In this document: in pieces, positions 8,403 to 14,783 of the stretch | Layout: each line of letters starts with the position of its first letter | How positions within the stretch are numbered: the first letter of the stretch is position 1 | Source: Actinoplanes sp. L3-i22 | Lineage (GTDB): Bacteria > Actinomycetota > Actinomycetes > Mycobacteriales > Micromonosporaceae | Length of the DNA: 64,000 bases | Assembly: GCF_019704555.1 (NCBI RefSeq) | Contig: NZ_AP024745.1 | Coordinates: forward strand, 4,720,501 to 4,784,500 | Reading direction: 5' to 3' | Notes under the pieces: generated by a model | The model's input: only the letters and a program-made list of their open reading frames with translations | What the model was told of the DNA's origin: nothing | The model's database searches: none | Translations under genes and position numbers: made by a program

Positions 8403-9290
8403 ATGACCACCGTTCTCGTCATCGGCGCCACCGGCAAACAGGGCGGTGCGGTCGCCGAGCTGTTGCTGCGGCACGGCCACGAGGTCACCGCCTACGTGCG
8501 CTCGTCCGGGTCGCCGCCCGCCCGGGCGCTGTCCGCCGCCGGTGCCCGGCTGTTCGTCGGCGACCTGTCGGACCCCGCGGCGCTTGCCGGGGCGGCCCGG
8601 GGCGCCGACGCGGTGTTCGCTCTGTCCGTGCCGTTCGGAGCAGGCGGCGCCGAAGAGGAAGCCGCCCAGGGCCGCCTGCTGGTCGATGCCGCCGCGCGGG
8701 CCGGGGCGCACCTGGTCTACTCCTCGGTGCGCGGCGCCGACCGGATGGTGGCGACCGGCATCGACCATGCCGACAGCAAGCAGCTCACCGAGGCGTACCT
8801 GCGTGCTCAGGAGGTCCGGGCGACCGTCCTCGGCCCGGTGTACTTCATGGAGAACGTCCTCAACCTCGGCTTCAGCCGACTCGGCGACGGGATCCTGGCC
8901 AATCCGCTCTCCGCCGGCAAACCGCTGGACCAGGTGACCGTCCGGGACATCGCCGGCCTCGCCGTGGCCGCCATCGAACACCCGGACCGGTTCGTGGGCC
9001 GGCGCATCGACGTCGTCTCCAACCGGGTCACCGGGCAGGAGGCGGCCCGGATCCTCGGCGAGGTGCTGGGCCGCGAGATCCCGTACCGGCGGCTGCCCCT
9101 GGACCAGGTCCGCCAGTGGGCCGGTGCCGAGATCGCCGACATGTTCCAGCGGTTCGAGGACAACACCGACTTCCTCGACGTGGATGGCTTGCACGCCGCC
9201 TACCCGGGGGTGGCCTGGCACAGCTACGCCGACTGGGCTCGGACCGTCGACTGGGACCTCGTGCTGCGGGCCCAGCCGACGGCACGGTAG
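8403..9290 (+). CDS. NmrA/atypical SDR NAD(P)-binding protein in the SoxR regulon
   Basis: A 295-residue atypical SDR. The N-terminus VLVIGATGKQGGAVAELLL carries GxxGxxG. There is a DLSDPAAL strand-helix and no YxxxK pair, as in NmrA, HSCARG and quinone-reductase-like members. HLVYSSVRGADRM and LGPVYFMENVLN are typical of this group. It may reduce quinones or serve as a redox sensor; direct activity is uncertain. The ATG at 8403 follows GAGGAGCT. Its control by SoxR is inferred from the operator immediately upstream, and NmrA-like genes are known SoxR targets in Streptomyces. Confidence 0.9.
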   Translation: MTTVLVIGATGKQGGAVAELLLRHGHEVTAYVRSSGSPPARALSAAGARLFVGDLSDPAALAGAARGADAVFALSVPFGAGGAEEEAAQGRLLVDAAARAGAHLVYSSVRGADRMVATGIDHADSKQLTEAYLRAQEVRATVLGPVYFMENVLNLGFSRLGDGILANPLSAGKPLDQVTVRDIAGLAVAAIEHPDRFVGRRIDVVSNRVTGQEAARILGEVLGREIPYRRLPLDQVRQWAGAEIADMFQRFEDNTDFLDVDGLHAAYPGVAWHSYADWARTVDWDLVLRAQPTAR

Positions 9291-9304
9291 CCGGGAACGG
9301 GTGG

Positions 9305-9877
9305 TCAGCGGGCGCGCAGAGCGTCGGCGAGCAGGCCGAGCATGCGGCTGGTGCGCTGTGGGTCGTGGCCGGCGGTCAGGAAGATGCCGTGCAGCATGCC
9401 GGCGGCGTCGTCCGGGTCGACGTCGTCGCGCAGCGTACCGGCCCGCGCCCCGCTGTCGAGAAGGGCGCGGAACGCGCCGGTGACCTGCTCGCGGGTGTGC
9501 GGACCCATCCGCCCGGCGGCGAAGCTGCTGCGCAGGGCGTCCATCATGCTGCGCTTGGTGGCCAGGAACGCCGCGTACCGCTCGAGCCAGGCGCGCAGCG
9601 CGGCCTCCGGCGGCAGCTGTTCCAGCAGGGTTGTCGCGCTGGTGGTGACGTCGTCGAGCTCGGCGGCGTAGACCGCCTCGACCAGCGCCTCCCGGGTCGG
9701 GAAGTGCCGGTAGAGCGTGCCGACCCCGACCCCGGCGTCGCGGGCGACCGACACCATCGCCAGGGACTCGTCGCCGCCGGCGAGCGACGCGCGGGCGGCG
9801 GCGAGCACCTTGTCCCGGTTGCGCCGGGCGTCGGCACGCCCCTTGGCCGGCTCGGCGGCCGGGGTGGGATCAGTCAA
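9305..9877 (-). CDS. TetR-family regulator of the adjacent aldo-keto reductase
   Basis: A roughly 190-residue TetR protein. The helix-turn-helix is ARDAGVGVGTLYRHFPTREALVEAVY (about residues 40-65), followed by a ligand domain with SMMDALRSSF and GMLHGIF. No ATG is present in frame; the best start is the TTG at 9877, because upstream codons run into the operator region. That TTG sits at the edge of a 20-bp palindrome, so repressor binding would directly cover its own start. It is divergent from the aldo-keto reductase at 9959 and most likely represses both. Start position is the main uncertainty. Confidence 0.88.
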   Translation of the reverse strand: MTDPTPAAEPAKGRADARRNRDKVLAAARASLAGGDESLAMVSVARDAGVGVGTLYRHFPTREALVEAVYAAELDDVTTSATTLLEQLPPEAALRAWLERYAAFLATKRSMMDALRSSFAAGRMGPHTREQVTGAFRALLDSGARAGTLRDDVDPDDAAGMLHGIFLTAGHDPQRTSRMLGLLADALRAR

Positions 9878-9896
9878 AGCGGAAGGCCTTCCGTTT
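9877..9896. promoter_or_regulatory. Palindromic operator 1 for TetR/aldo-keto reductase
   Basis: AAGCGGAA-GGCC-TTCCGTTT, a 20-bp inverted repeat with one mismatch in 8-bp arms. It covers the proposed TTG start of the TetR gene. Confidence 0.7.
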
Positions 9897-9910
9897 CGTG
9901 CTACCGTCGC

Positions 9911-9930
9911 AAGCGGAAACCCTTCCGCTT
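9911..9930. promoter_or_regulatory. Palindromic operator 2 for TetR/aldo-keto reductase
   Basis: AAGCGGAA-ACCC-TTCCGCTT, perfect 8-bp arms. Its centre is 34 bp from operator 1, the same arms repeat, and it lies 29 bp before the reductase ATG. Confidence 0.75.
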
Positions 9931-9958
9931 CGGTATTCTCGCACGAGAGCAGGTCCGC

Positions 9959-10813
9959 ATGCCCTTCGCCTTCGCCGGCCGTCCGGTCGCCCGCATCGGT
10001 TACGGCGCGATGCAGCTGTCCCGCCTGCGCGATGACCGCGCCGCCGGGATCGCGCTGCTGCGCCGCGCCGTGGAGCTCGGCGTCAACCACGTCGACACCG
10101 CGCAGTTCTACGGCTTCGGCCTCGTCAACGAGCTGTTGCGGGAGGCGCTGCGCCCCGAGGACGGCGTGCTGATCGTCAGCAAGGTCGGGGCCGCGCCGAA
10201 CCCCGGCGGCCAGTTCCCGCTCCGGTTCGCGCAGCGGCCCGAGGAGCTACGGGCCGCCGTCGAGGAGAACCTGACCACCCTGGGCCTGGAACAGATCCCG
10301 GTGGTGAACCTGCGCCGCGCCGACAGCGGCCCGGTCGGGCTGCAGCTCCCGGACGACCAGGTCGTGGACGCCGACGACCAGCTCGCCGAGATGATCGCCC
10401 TGCGCGACGAGGGCAAGATCGGCGCGATCGGCCTGAGCAGCGTCTCCCTGGAGGTGCTGCGCCGCGCGCTGCCGGTGGGCATCGACTGCGTGCAGAACGC
10501 GTACAGCCTGGTCGATCGCCGCGACGAGCAGATGCTGGAACTCTGCCTGGCCGAGAACATCGCCTGGGTTCCGTACTTCCCGCTCGGCAGCGCCGCCCCG
10601 CACCTGCCGAAGGTGACCGACGCGCCGGCGGTGATCGCCGCCGCCGAGTCCTCCGGGTTCACCCCGGCGCAGGTCGGTCTCGCCTGGCTGCTGCACCGCG
10701 CCCCGAACGTGCTGCTCATCCCGGGCACCGCCACCCTGGCCCACCTGGAGGCGAACATGGCGGCGGGCGACGTCCCGGCCGACGTCATGGATGCCCTTTC
10801 CGCGATGATCTAG
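9959..10813 (+). CDS. Aldo/keto reductase
   Basis: A 284-residue (beta/alpha)8 NADPH-dependent oxidoreductase. GYGAMQLS opens the barrel, NHVDTAQFYGFGLVNELL supplies the catalytic Asp and Tyr, and LIVSKVG supplies the Lys. The position usually held by His reads VVNLRRAD, as in the YdbC-type subfamily where the DxxNLRR motif replaces it. The C-terminus has the LLIPGTATLAHLEANM cofactor loop. It reduces aldehydes or ketones; the substrate is unknown. The ATG follows GAGAGCAGG. Two palindromes just upstream suggest repression by the divergent TetR. Confidence 0.93.
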   Translation: MPFAFAGRPVARIGYGAMQLSRLRDDRAAGIALLRRAVELGVNHVDTAQFYGFGLVNELLREALRPEDGVLIVSKVGAAPNPGGQFPLRFAQRPEELRAAVEENLTTLGLEQIPVVNLRRADSGPVGLQLPDDQVVDADDQLAEMIALRDEGKIGAIGLSSVSLEVLRRALPVGIDCVQNAYSLVDRRDEQMLELCLAENIAWVPYFPLGSAAPHLPKVTDAPAVIAAAESSGFTPAQVGLAWLLHRAPNVLLIPGTATLAHLEANMAAGDVPADVMDALSAMI

Positions 10814-10842
10814 ATTCATCCGGGTCGACGCGCGGGGGCGGC

Positions 10843-11862
10843 ATGACGATTTTCGGGTGCCGGGCCTGCGGGGCCACGCTGACGGTTCCACTGTCCAGGG
10901 TGGCGTTTCCGGTGCACGCGTATCAGAAGTACGGCAACGGGCCCGGCTCGCTCGACCCGGCGCTGGAGCCCGGCACCTTCGCGGTGGATCCGCTACCGGC
11001 CGGTGCACCGTGGCGCTGGTCGGTCGAGTCCGAAGACAGCGAGGCGCTCGGGGGATCGGACGCTGCGGTGCTGCTCGCCCCGGGGGATGTCCGTGGCGCT
11101 GTCGTCGACCCGGCGCTGGTCGGTGACTCCGGATGCTGCGGCCTCGGCGGCGGCCCACCCAACATGGTCTGTGTCGCCTGCGGTACGCCGGTCGCCACCC
11201 GGATCGACGACTGCGGTCTGCGGCAGGCGGTCTGGCTGGCCTCGCTGGCGACCAAGGTGATCGAGGACGGTCCCGGCCGGGCCCCGGAGTTCGGTTGGAC
11301 GGACCTGAGCGACCAGTGGCCCGGCATCGCACCGATCGAACCGGACGGCCGGTGGAATCCGATGTGGGAGGCCGCCGCCGCTTCGGCGCTCGCGCATCTG
11401 CTGGCCGTCTCGGGCGGCGACCCGATCCTGATCCCCGATCACCGGGTCGCCGCGATTTTCCGGCCCCTGCTCGACCGTCTCGTCGACCCGGTCGGCGCGG
11501 GACCGGAGCGCACCCTTGTCCTGGCCGGACCGGGCCTCGCGGCGGCGGGCGGCGACCTGGCCCTGGTTCCGGTGCACCCTCAGACGGGCGAGGTGTGGCC
11601 GGTGGCCGCGCCGATGCGGCCGGTCCCGCTGGCCTGGGACGCCTGGGCGCACCTGGCGGCGCACCGCGATGCGAAGCCGATCGGACGCTCGGTCCCGATC
11701 CTGCCGGAGGCCCTGCCGGAACGGCTCCCGGGTTACCGGCTCCTGCCGGACGGCCGGATCTTCCTCTGTGTGCTGGCTCTCCAGCCCGAGGTCAGGCAGC
11801 CCTGGCTGCGCGCCATCTACGAACGAGGCCGCCCGTTCAGCTACGGCTACTTCCCGTTCTGA
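10843..11862 (+). CDS. Uncharacterised zinc-ribbon-like protein
   Basis: A 339-residue soluble protein I cannot assign to a named family. It begins MTIFGCRACGATLTVPLS, a CxxC knuckle, and has CVACG around residue 113, plus DSGCCGLGGGPPNMV before it. Together these could form a zinc ribbon. The remaining 200 residues have the composition of a globular alpha/beta domain with several DPILIPDH-like strand motifs and an aromatic end (FSYGYFPF). The ATG at 10843 follows GGGGGCGG. It is 29 bp after the reductase on the same strand, so it may be read through, but the function need not be related. Confidence 0.7.
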   Translation: MTIFGCRACGATLTVPLSRVAFPVHAYQKYGNGPGSLDPALEPGTFAVDPLPAGAPWRWSVESEDSEALGGSDAAVLLAPGDVRGAVVDPALVGDSGCCGLGGGPPNMVCVACGTPVATRIDDCGLRQAVWLASLATKVIEDGPGRAPEFGWTDLSDQWPGIAPIEPDGRWNPMWEAAAASALAHLLAVSGGDPILIPDHRVAAIFRPLLDRLVDPVGAGPERTLVLAGPGLAAAGGDLALVPVHPQTGEVWPVAAPMRPVPLAWDAWAHLAAHRDAKPIGRSVPILPEALPERLPGYRLLPDGRIFLCVLALQPEVRQPWLRAIYERGRPFSYGYFPF

Positions 11863-11979
11863 CCGGCCGCCCGATGCTTCACCAGCGTGCACCCGCCCTG
11901 ATCCGCGAGCACAACATGTAGCCGGGCGCAGCTGCCCCGCTCCTGCCGCCGATCCGCCAGAGCCAGACCACATTCAAGA

Positions 11980-12204
11980 TCAAGATCGGTTTCCGGTACG
12001 GCGAAGAGCCCGCTCCCGCCACCTGTGGCGCAACGCCGCGTCGACACCCGCGTCCGCCGCGATCTCCCGAATGGTCGCCGCGGCGTAGCCGTCCGCGGCG
12101 AAGCGGGCCCGCGCCGCGTTCAGCATCCGCTGCCGGGAATCGCTCCCGCCGGGACGGCGCCCCCGGCGAGGCCGTGCCACAGCGTTGCTCGCATCCGGGG
12201 ACAT
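11980..12204 (-). pseudogene. Decayed TetR-family gene, only helix-turn-helix left
   Basis: On the minus strand an N-terminal TetR segment reads RMLNAARARFAADGYAAATIREIAADAGVDAAL, a convincing first half of a TetR DNA-binding domain. The reading then shifts to RHRWRERALRRTGN, where HHYFGSKDALF would be expected, and stops. A shifted frame gives GLFAVPE, which resembles the missing part. No ligand-binding domain follows: downstream sequence to 11863 lacks TetR-like helices. The ORF as it stands is 74 codons from the ATG at 12204, against about 190 for the family. I read this as a truncated and frameshifted relic. The rest of 11863-12356 holds nothing else I can support. Confidence 0.65.
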
Positions 12205-12356
12205 GCGGCGTTCTACTGACAGCGGCGGCCGAGTTGCGTTGCTCCCGACCCCCTCCATGATCATGAAGGGGGACTCACTTCATCGCCGCGGCCACCCTGG
12301 TCAGGCCGGCACCGGAGCGGCCGCGGGGCCGCGGCCTGCTCGTCAGGCCGGTCCGG

Positions 12357-12557
12357 TCACTCCGTGCCGGCCATGACGCCGGTGTCGGACTGCAGGGCAT
12401 CCGGATCGATACCGAGGGTCCGCAAGATCGACGCATGCGTGCTCGTGTCGATCACCGCGGGCAGATCCCTCTCGACCCAATCGGCCCTGGATCCGAGCCC
12501 GCGTGAGCGGAGCTCCGCCACCACGGTGGTCTTCTCGACGTAAGCCTTCGTAGCGAT
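12357..12557 (-). CDS. Small conserved actinobacterial protein, possible ATC start
   Basis: The frame reads ATKAYVEKTTVVAELRSRGL, then SRADWVERDLPAVIDTSTHASILRTLGIDPDAL. It has the look of a small (about 65 residue) Micromonosporaceae protein family of unknown role, which usually starts right before the ATKxYVEKT-like segment (recalled pattern, not searched). There is no ATG, GTG or TTG there; GAGGGAGA sits five bases before an ATC at 12557. The nearest conventional start is a TTG at 12653, which would add 32 residues of unlikely sequence. Either a rare ATC start is used or the copy has lost its start codon. Confidence 0.5.
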   Translation of the reverse strand: MATKAYVEKTTVVAELRSRGLGSRADWVERDLPAVIDTSTHASILRTLGIDPDALQSDTGVMAGTE

Positions 12558-12854
12558 GGTGTCTCCCTCTCGCCCTGGCGGTCTGGATTCTCCGGATGGG
12601 GAGAGGCGCCGGCAGGACTGATTCTCTAACGTACCCGTACAGCTTTGGCGCAACCCGGCGACCTGCTGCGGATCAGCGGCGTCACCGGGACTCGCCGGCC
12701 CCCGGCGGGCGGCGCGGATCGATTTCAGGGCTGCCGACGACGCCTTTCCTGGGCGGTTGAAGTCCCATGGGCGGGTGAGCGCGGTGGCAGTGCCGCGCGG
12801 CCGGCACGCGAGACCCTCACCTGATCAGGTGAGGAGACCAGCACCCAAGCCCGG

Positions 12855-13331
12855 TTGACTGACGCCGTGACCGTATCCCCGTCGCCCGACTACCTCCCGA
12901 GCCGCAGCCCACGGGCGCGCGACCAGGTCGCCCGCTTCGAGGCGACGGATGGCGCCGAAGCCAACACGCTGGACGGGCGGCCGGTCGTCGTCCTGACGAT
13001 GACCGGTGCGCGCACCGGCAGGGTCCGCAAGACGCCGGTGATGCGCGTGGTCCGGGACGGCACGTACGTCGCGGTGGCCTCCGCCGGTGGCCAGCCGGAC
13101 AATCCCGCCTGGTATCACAACCTGGTCGCCCACCCCGTGATCGAGCTGCAGGACGGCGCTGAACGGCGCACCGTGCGAGCCCGCGAGATCCATGGCGCCG
13201 AGAAGCGGCGTTGGTGGTCCATCGCCGATTCCTTCTGGCCGCCGTACGCCGACTACCGCGCCCGTTCGCCCCGCGACATCCCACTGTTCCTCCTCGAGCC
13301 GGTGGGCTCGGGGAGCCAGGGGAGTGACTGA
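12855..13331 (+). CDS. Deazaflavin (F420)-dependent nitroreductase-family protein, DUF385
   Basis: A 158-residue protein of the split beta-barrel flavin reductase superfamily, Ddn/Rv3547 branch. Diagnostic segments are VVLTMTGARTGRVRKTPVMRV and GGQPDNPAWYHNLVAHP (NPxWYHNL), which line the F420 site. The C-terminus LFLLEPVG is the usual last strand. It likely uses reduced F420 to reduce quinones or other electrophiles. The start is uncertain: TTG at 12855 or GTG at 12867, neither with a good Shine-Dalgarno. It is followed by the tandem TetR operators of the next gene. Confidence 0.88.
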   Translation: MTDAVTVSPSPDYLPSRSPRARDQVARFEATDGAEANTLDGRPVVVLTMTGARTGRVRKTPVMRVVRDGTYVAVASAGGQPDNPAWYHNLVAHPVIELQDGAERRTVRAREIHGAEKRRWWSIADSFWPPYADYRARSPRDIPLFLLEPVGSGSQGSD

Positions 13332-13345
13332 GGGCACGTTGTTTT

Positions 13346-13363
13346 TTAGACAGACCTGTCTAA
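13346..13363. promoter_or_regulatory. TetR-type operator, site 1 of a four-site family
   Basis: TTAGACAGACCTGTCTAA, an 18-bp palindrome with perfect 8-bp arms, upstream of the SDR gene at 13401. Confidence 0.82.
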
Positions 13364-13370
13364 TCTCGTT

Positions 13371-13388
13371 TTAGACAGACCGGTCTAA
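13371..13388. promoter_or_regulatory. TetR-type operator, site 2 of a four-site family
   Basis: TTAGACAGACCGGTCTAA, the same palindrome with one arm mismatch. Its centre is 25 bp after site 1 and it ends 12 bp before the SDR start. Confidence 0.8.
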
Positions 13389-13400
13389 ACAAGGGAGAGA

Positions 13401-14129
13401 ATGATGAACGAGCTCGCGAACAAGATCGCGCTGGTCACCGGTGCCACCTCGGGCATCGGCAAAGCCACGGCCCTGGCGCTCGCGGCCGAGGGTGCGGAGG
13501 TCGTCGTGCACGGGCGAGACGCCGAACGTGGCGCCGAGACCGTCGCCGAGATCGAGGCCGGCGGCGGCAAGGCCCGCTTCGTCGCGGCCGACCTGCGTGA
13601 TCCGGCCGGCGCCGCGGACCTGGCGCGGGCGGCCGGGGACGTGGACATTCTGGTCAACAACGCCGGGTCGTCCTGGTTCGGACCCAGCGACCAGCTCGAC
13701 GTGGAGGGCTACGACGCGATGTTCGACGGCAATGTCCGCGCGGCCTACCTGCTGACCGCGGCGCTGGCGCCCGCGATGGCGGCCCGCGGCGAGGGCAGCA
13801 TCGTCAATCTGAGCAGCATGGCCGCGGCGGTCGGCCTGCCCGGCGGTGCGGCGTACAGCGCCACCAAGGCTTCGCTCAACGCCCTGACCCGGGCCTGGGC
13901 GGCCGAGTTCAGCCCGTCCGGGGTCCGGGTGAACAGCGTGGCTCCCGGTCCGGTGGCCACCGCCGGGGCCCGGGCCGAGGTGATCGACGGCCTGGCCAAG
14001 ACCACCCTGCTCGGCCGGGCGGCGCGGCCCGAGGAGATCGGTGCCGTCATCGCCTTTCTCTCGGGGCCGCGGGCGGCGTACGTGACCGGGGCGACCATCC
14101 CGGTCGACGGTGGGCGTACCGCCGTGTGA
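13401..14129 (+). CDS. SDR-family oxidoreductase under TetR control
   Basis: A 242-residue classical SDR. TGATSGIG (residues 13-20) binds the nucleotide; NNAG lies at 86-89; the catalytic residues are S139, Y152 and K156. GRD after the second strand suggests NADPH. AAGGGAGAG precedes the tandem ATGATG start; the second ATG (13404) is equally possible. The gene is followed after 23 bp by a TetR gene, probably in one transcript, which would make the regulator autoregulated through the two palindromes upstream. Confidence 0.93.
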   Translation: MMNELANKIALVTGATSGIGKATALALAAEGAEVVVHGRDAERGAETVAEIEAGGGKARFVAADLRDPAGAADLARAAGDVDILVNNAGSSWFGPSDQLDVEGYDAMFDGNVRAAYLLTAALAPAMAARGEGSIVNLSSMAAAVGLPGGAAYSATKASLNALTRAWAAEFSPSGVRVNSVAPGPVATAGARAEVIDGLAKTTLLGRAARPEEIGAVIAFLSGPRAAYVTGATIPVDGGRTAV

Positions 14130-14152
14130 TCGAAGGTACGTACAGTTAGTGC

Positions 14153-14728
14153 ATGACATCGTCGGCCGGTTCGAGCAGGCGCTCCGCCCGTGAGCGCCTG
14201 CTCGAGGCCGCTGACCGGCTGTTCTACACCGAGGGCGTGCACACCGTCGGCATCGACCGGGTTCTTGACGAAGCGGGAGTCGCCAAGGGCTCGCTCTACT
14301 ACAACTTCGGCGGCAAGGACGACCTGGTCCGGGCCTACCTGCAGAACAGGCACGCCCGCTGGGCCGCCCGGCTGGACGAGCGCACGGCCGGCGTGCCCGC
14401 GCCGCGGGCGAAGATTCTGGCGATCTTCGACGCTCTGGGTGACCTGTTCGCCGAGCCGGACTTCCGGGGTTGCGCCTTCCACAACGCGGCGGCTGAGGCG
14501 GCGCCCGGCAGCGCCGAAGAACTCGCGGTGAAGGATTTCCGCACCTGGCTGCACGCCCTGTTCGCGGACCTGCTGACCGAGGCGGGCTACCCGGACACTC
14601 AACGGCTGACCAGGCAACTTGTCATGCTCTACGACGGCGCGAACATCGCCGCGGCGATGGATGCCGACGGGCACGCCGCCGAGGCGGCCCGCGCGGCCGC
14701 CGACGCCCTGCTGCCGCCTGAGGCCTGA
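14153..14728 (+). CDS. TetR/AcrR regulator, candidate controller of the TTAGACAG sites
   Basis: A 191-residue regulator. ARERLLEAADRLFYTEGVHTVGIDRVLDEAGVAKGSLYYNFGGKDDLVRAYL is spread over residues 12-63 and is a full TetR helix-turn-helix. The C-terminal domain has FRGCAFHNAAAEA, as in TetR_C_13-type members of the YxaF/LmrA group. It has no palindrome of its own in the 23 bp before it, so its promoter is that of the SDR. Regulators of this subgroup typically bind TAGAC...GTCTA operators, which fits the four sites seen here. Specific pairing is inferred. Confidence 0.92.
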   Translation: MTSSAGSSRRSARERLLEAADRLFYTEGVHTVGIDRVLDEAGVAKGSLYYNFGGKDDLVRAYLQNRHARWAARLDERTAGVPAPRAKILAIFDALGDLFAEPDFRGCAFHNAAAEAAPGSAEELAVKDFRTWLHALFADLLTEAGYPDTQRLTRQLVMLYDGANIAAAMDADGHAAEAARAAADALLPPEA

Positions 14729-14783
14729 CGCTCTGGCTTCGGCGCCGATCGAGCTGGCGCCGGCATCGCCACCCAGGTTCGGC

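Noticed and set aside
12319..12336. GGCCGCGG-GG-CCGCGGCC hairpin as a terminator of the small gene at 12357
   Set aside because: A two-base loop and high chance frequency in such GC-rich DNA; too weak to call.
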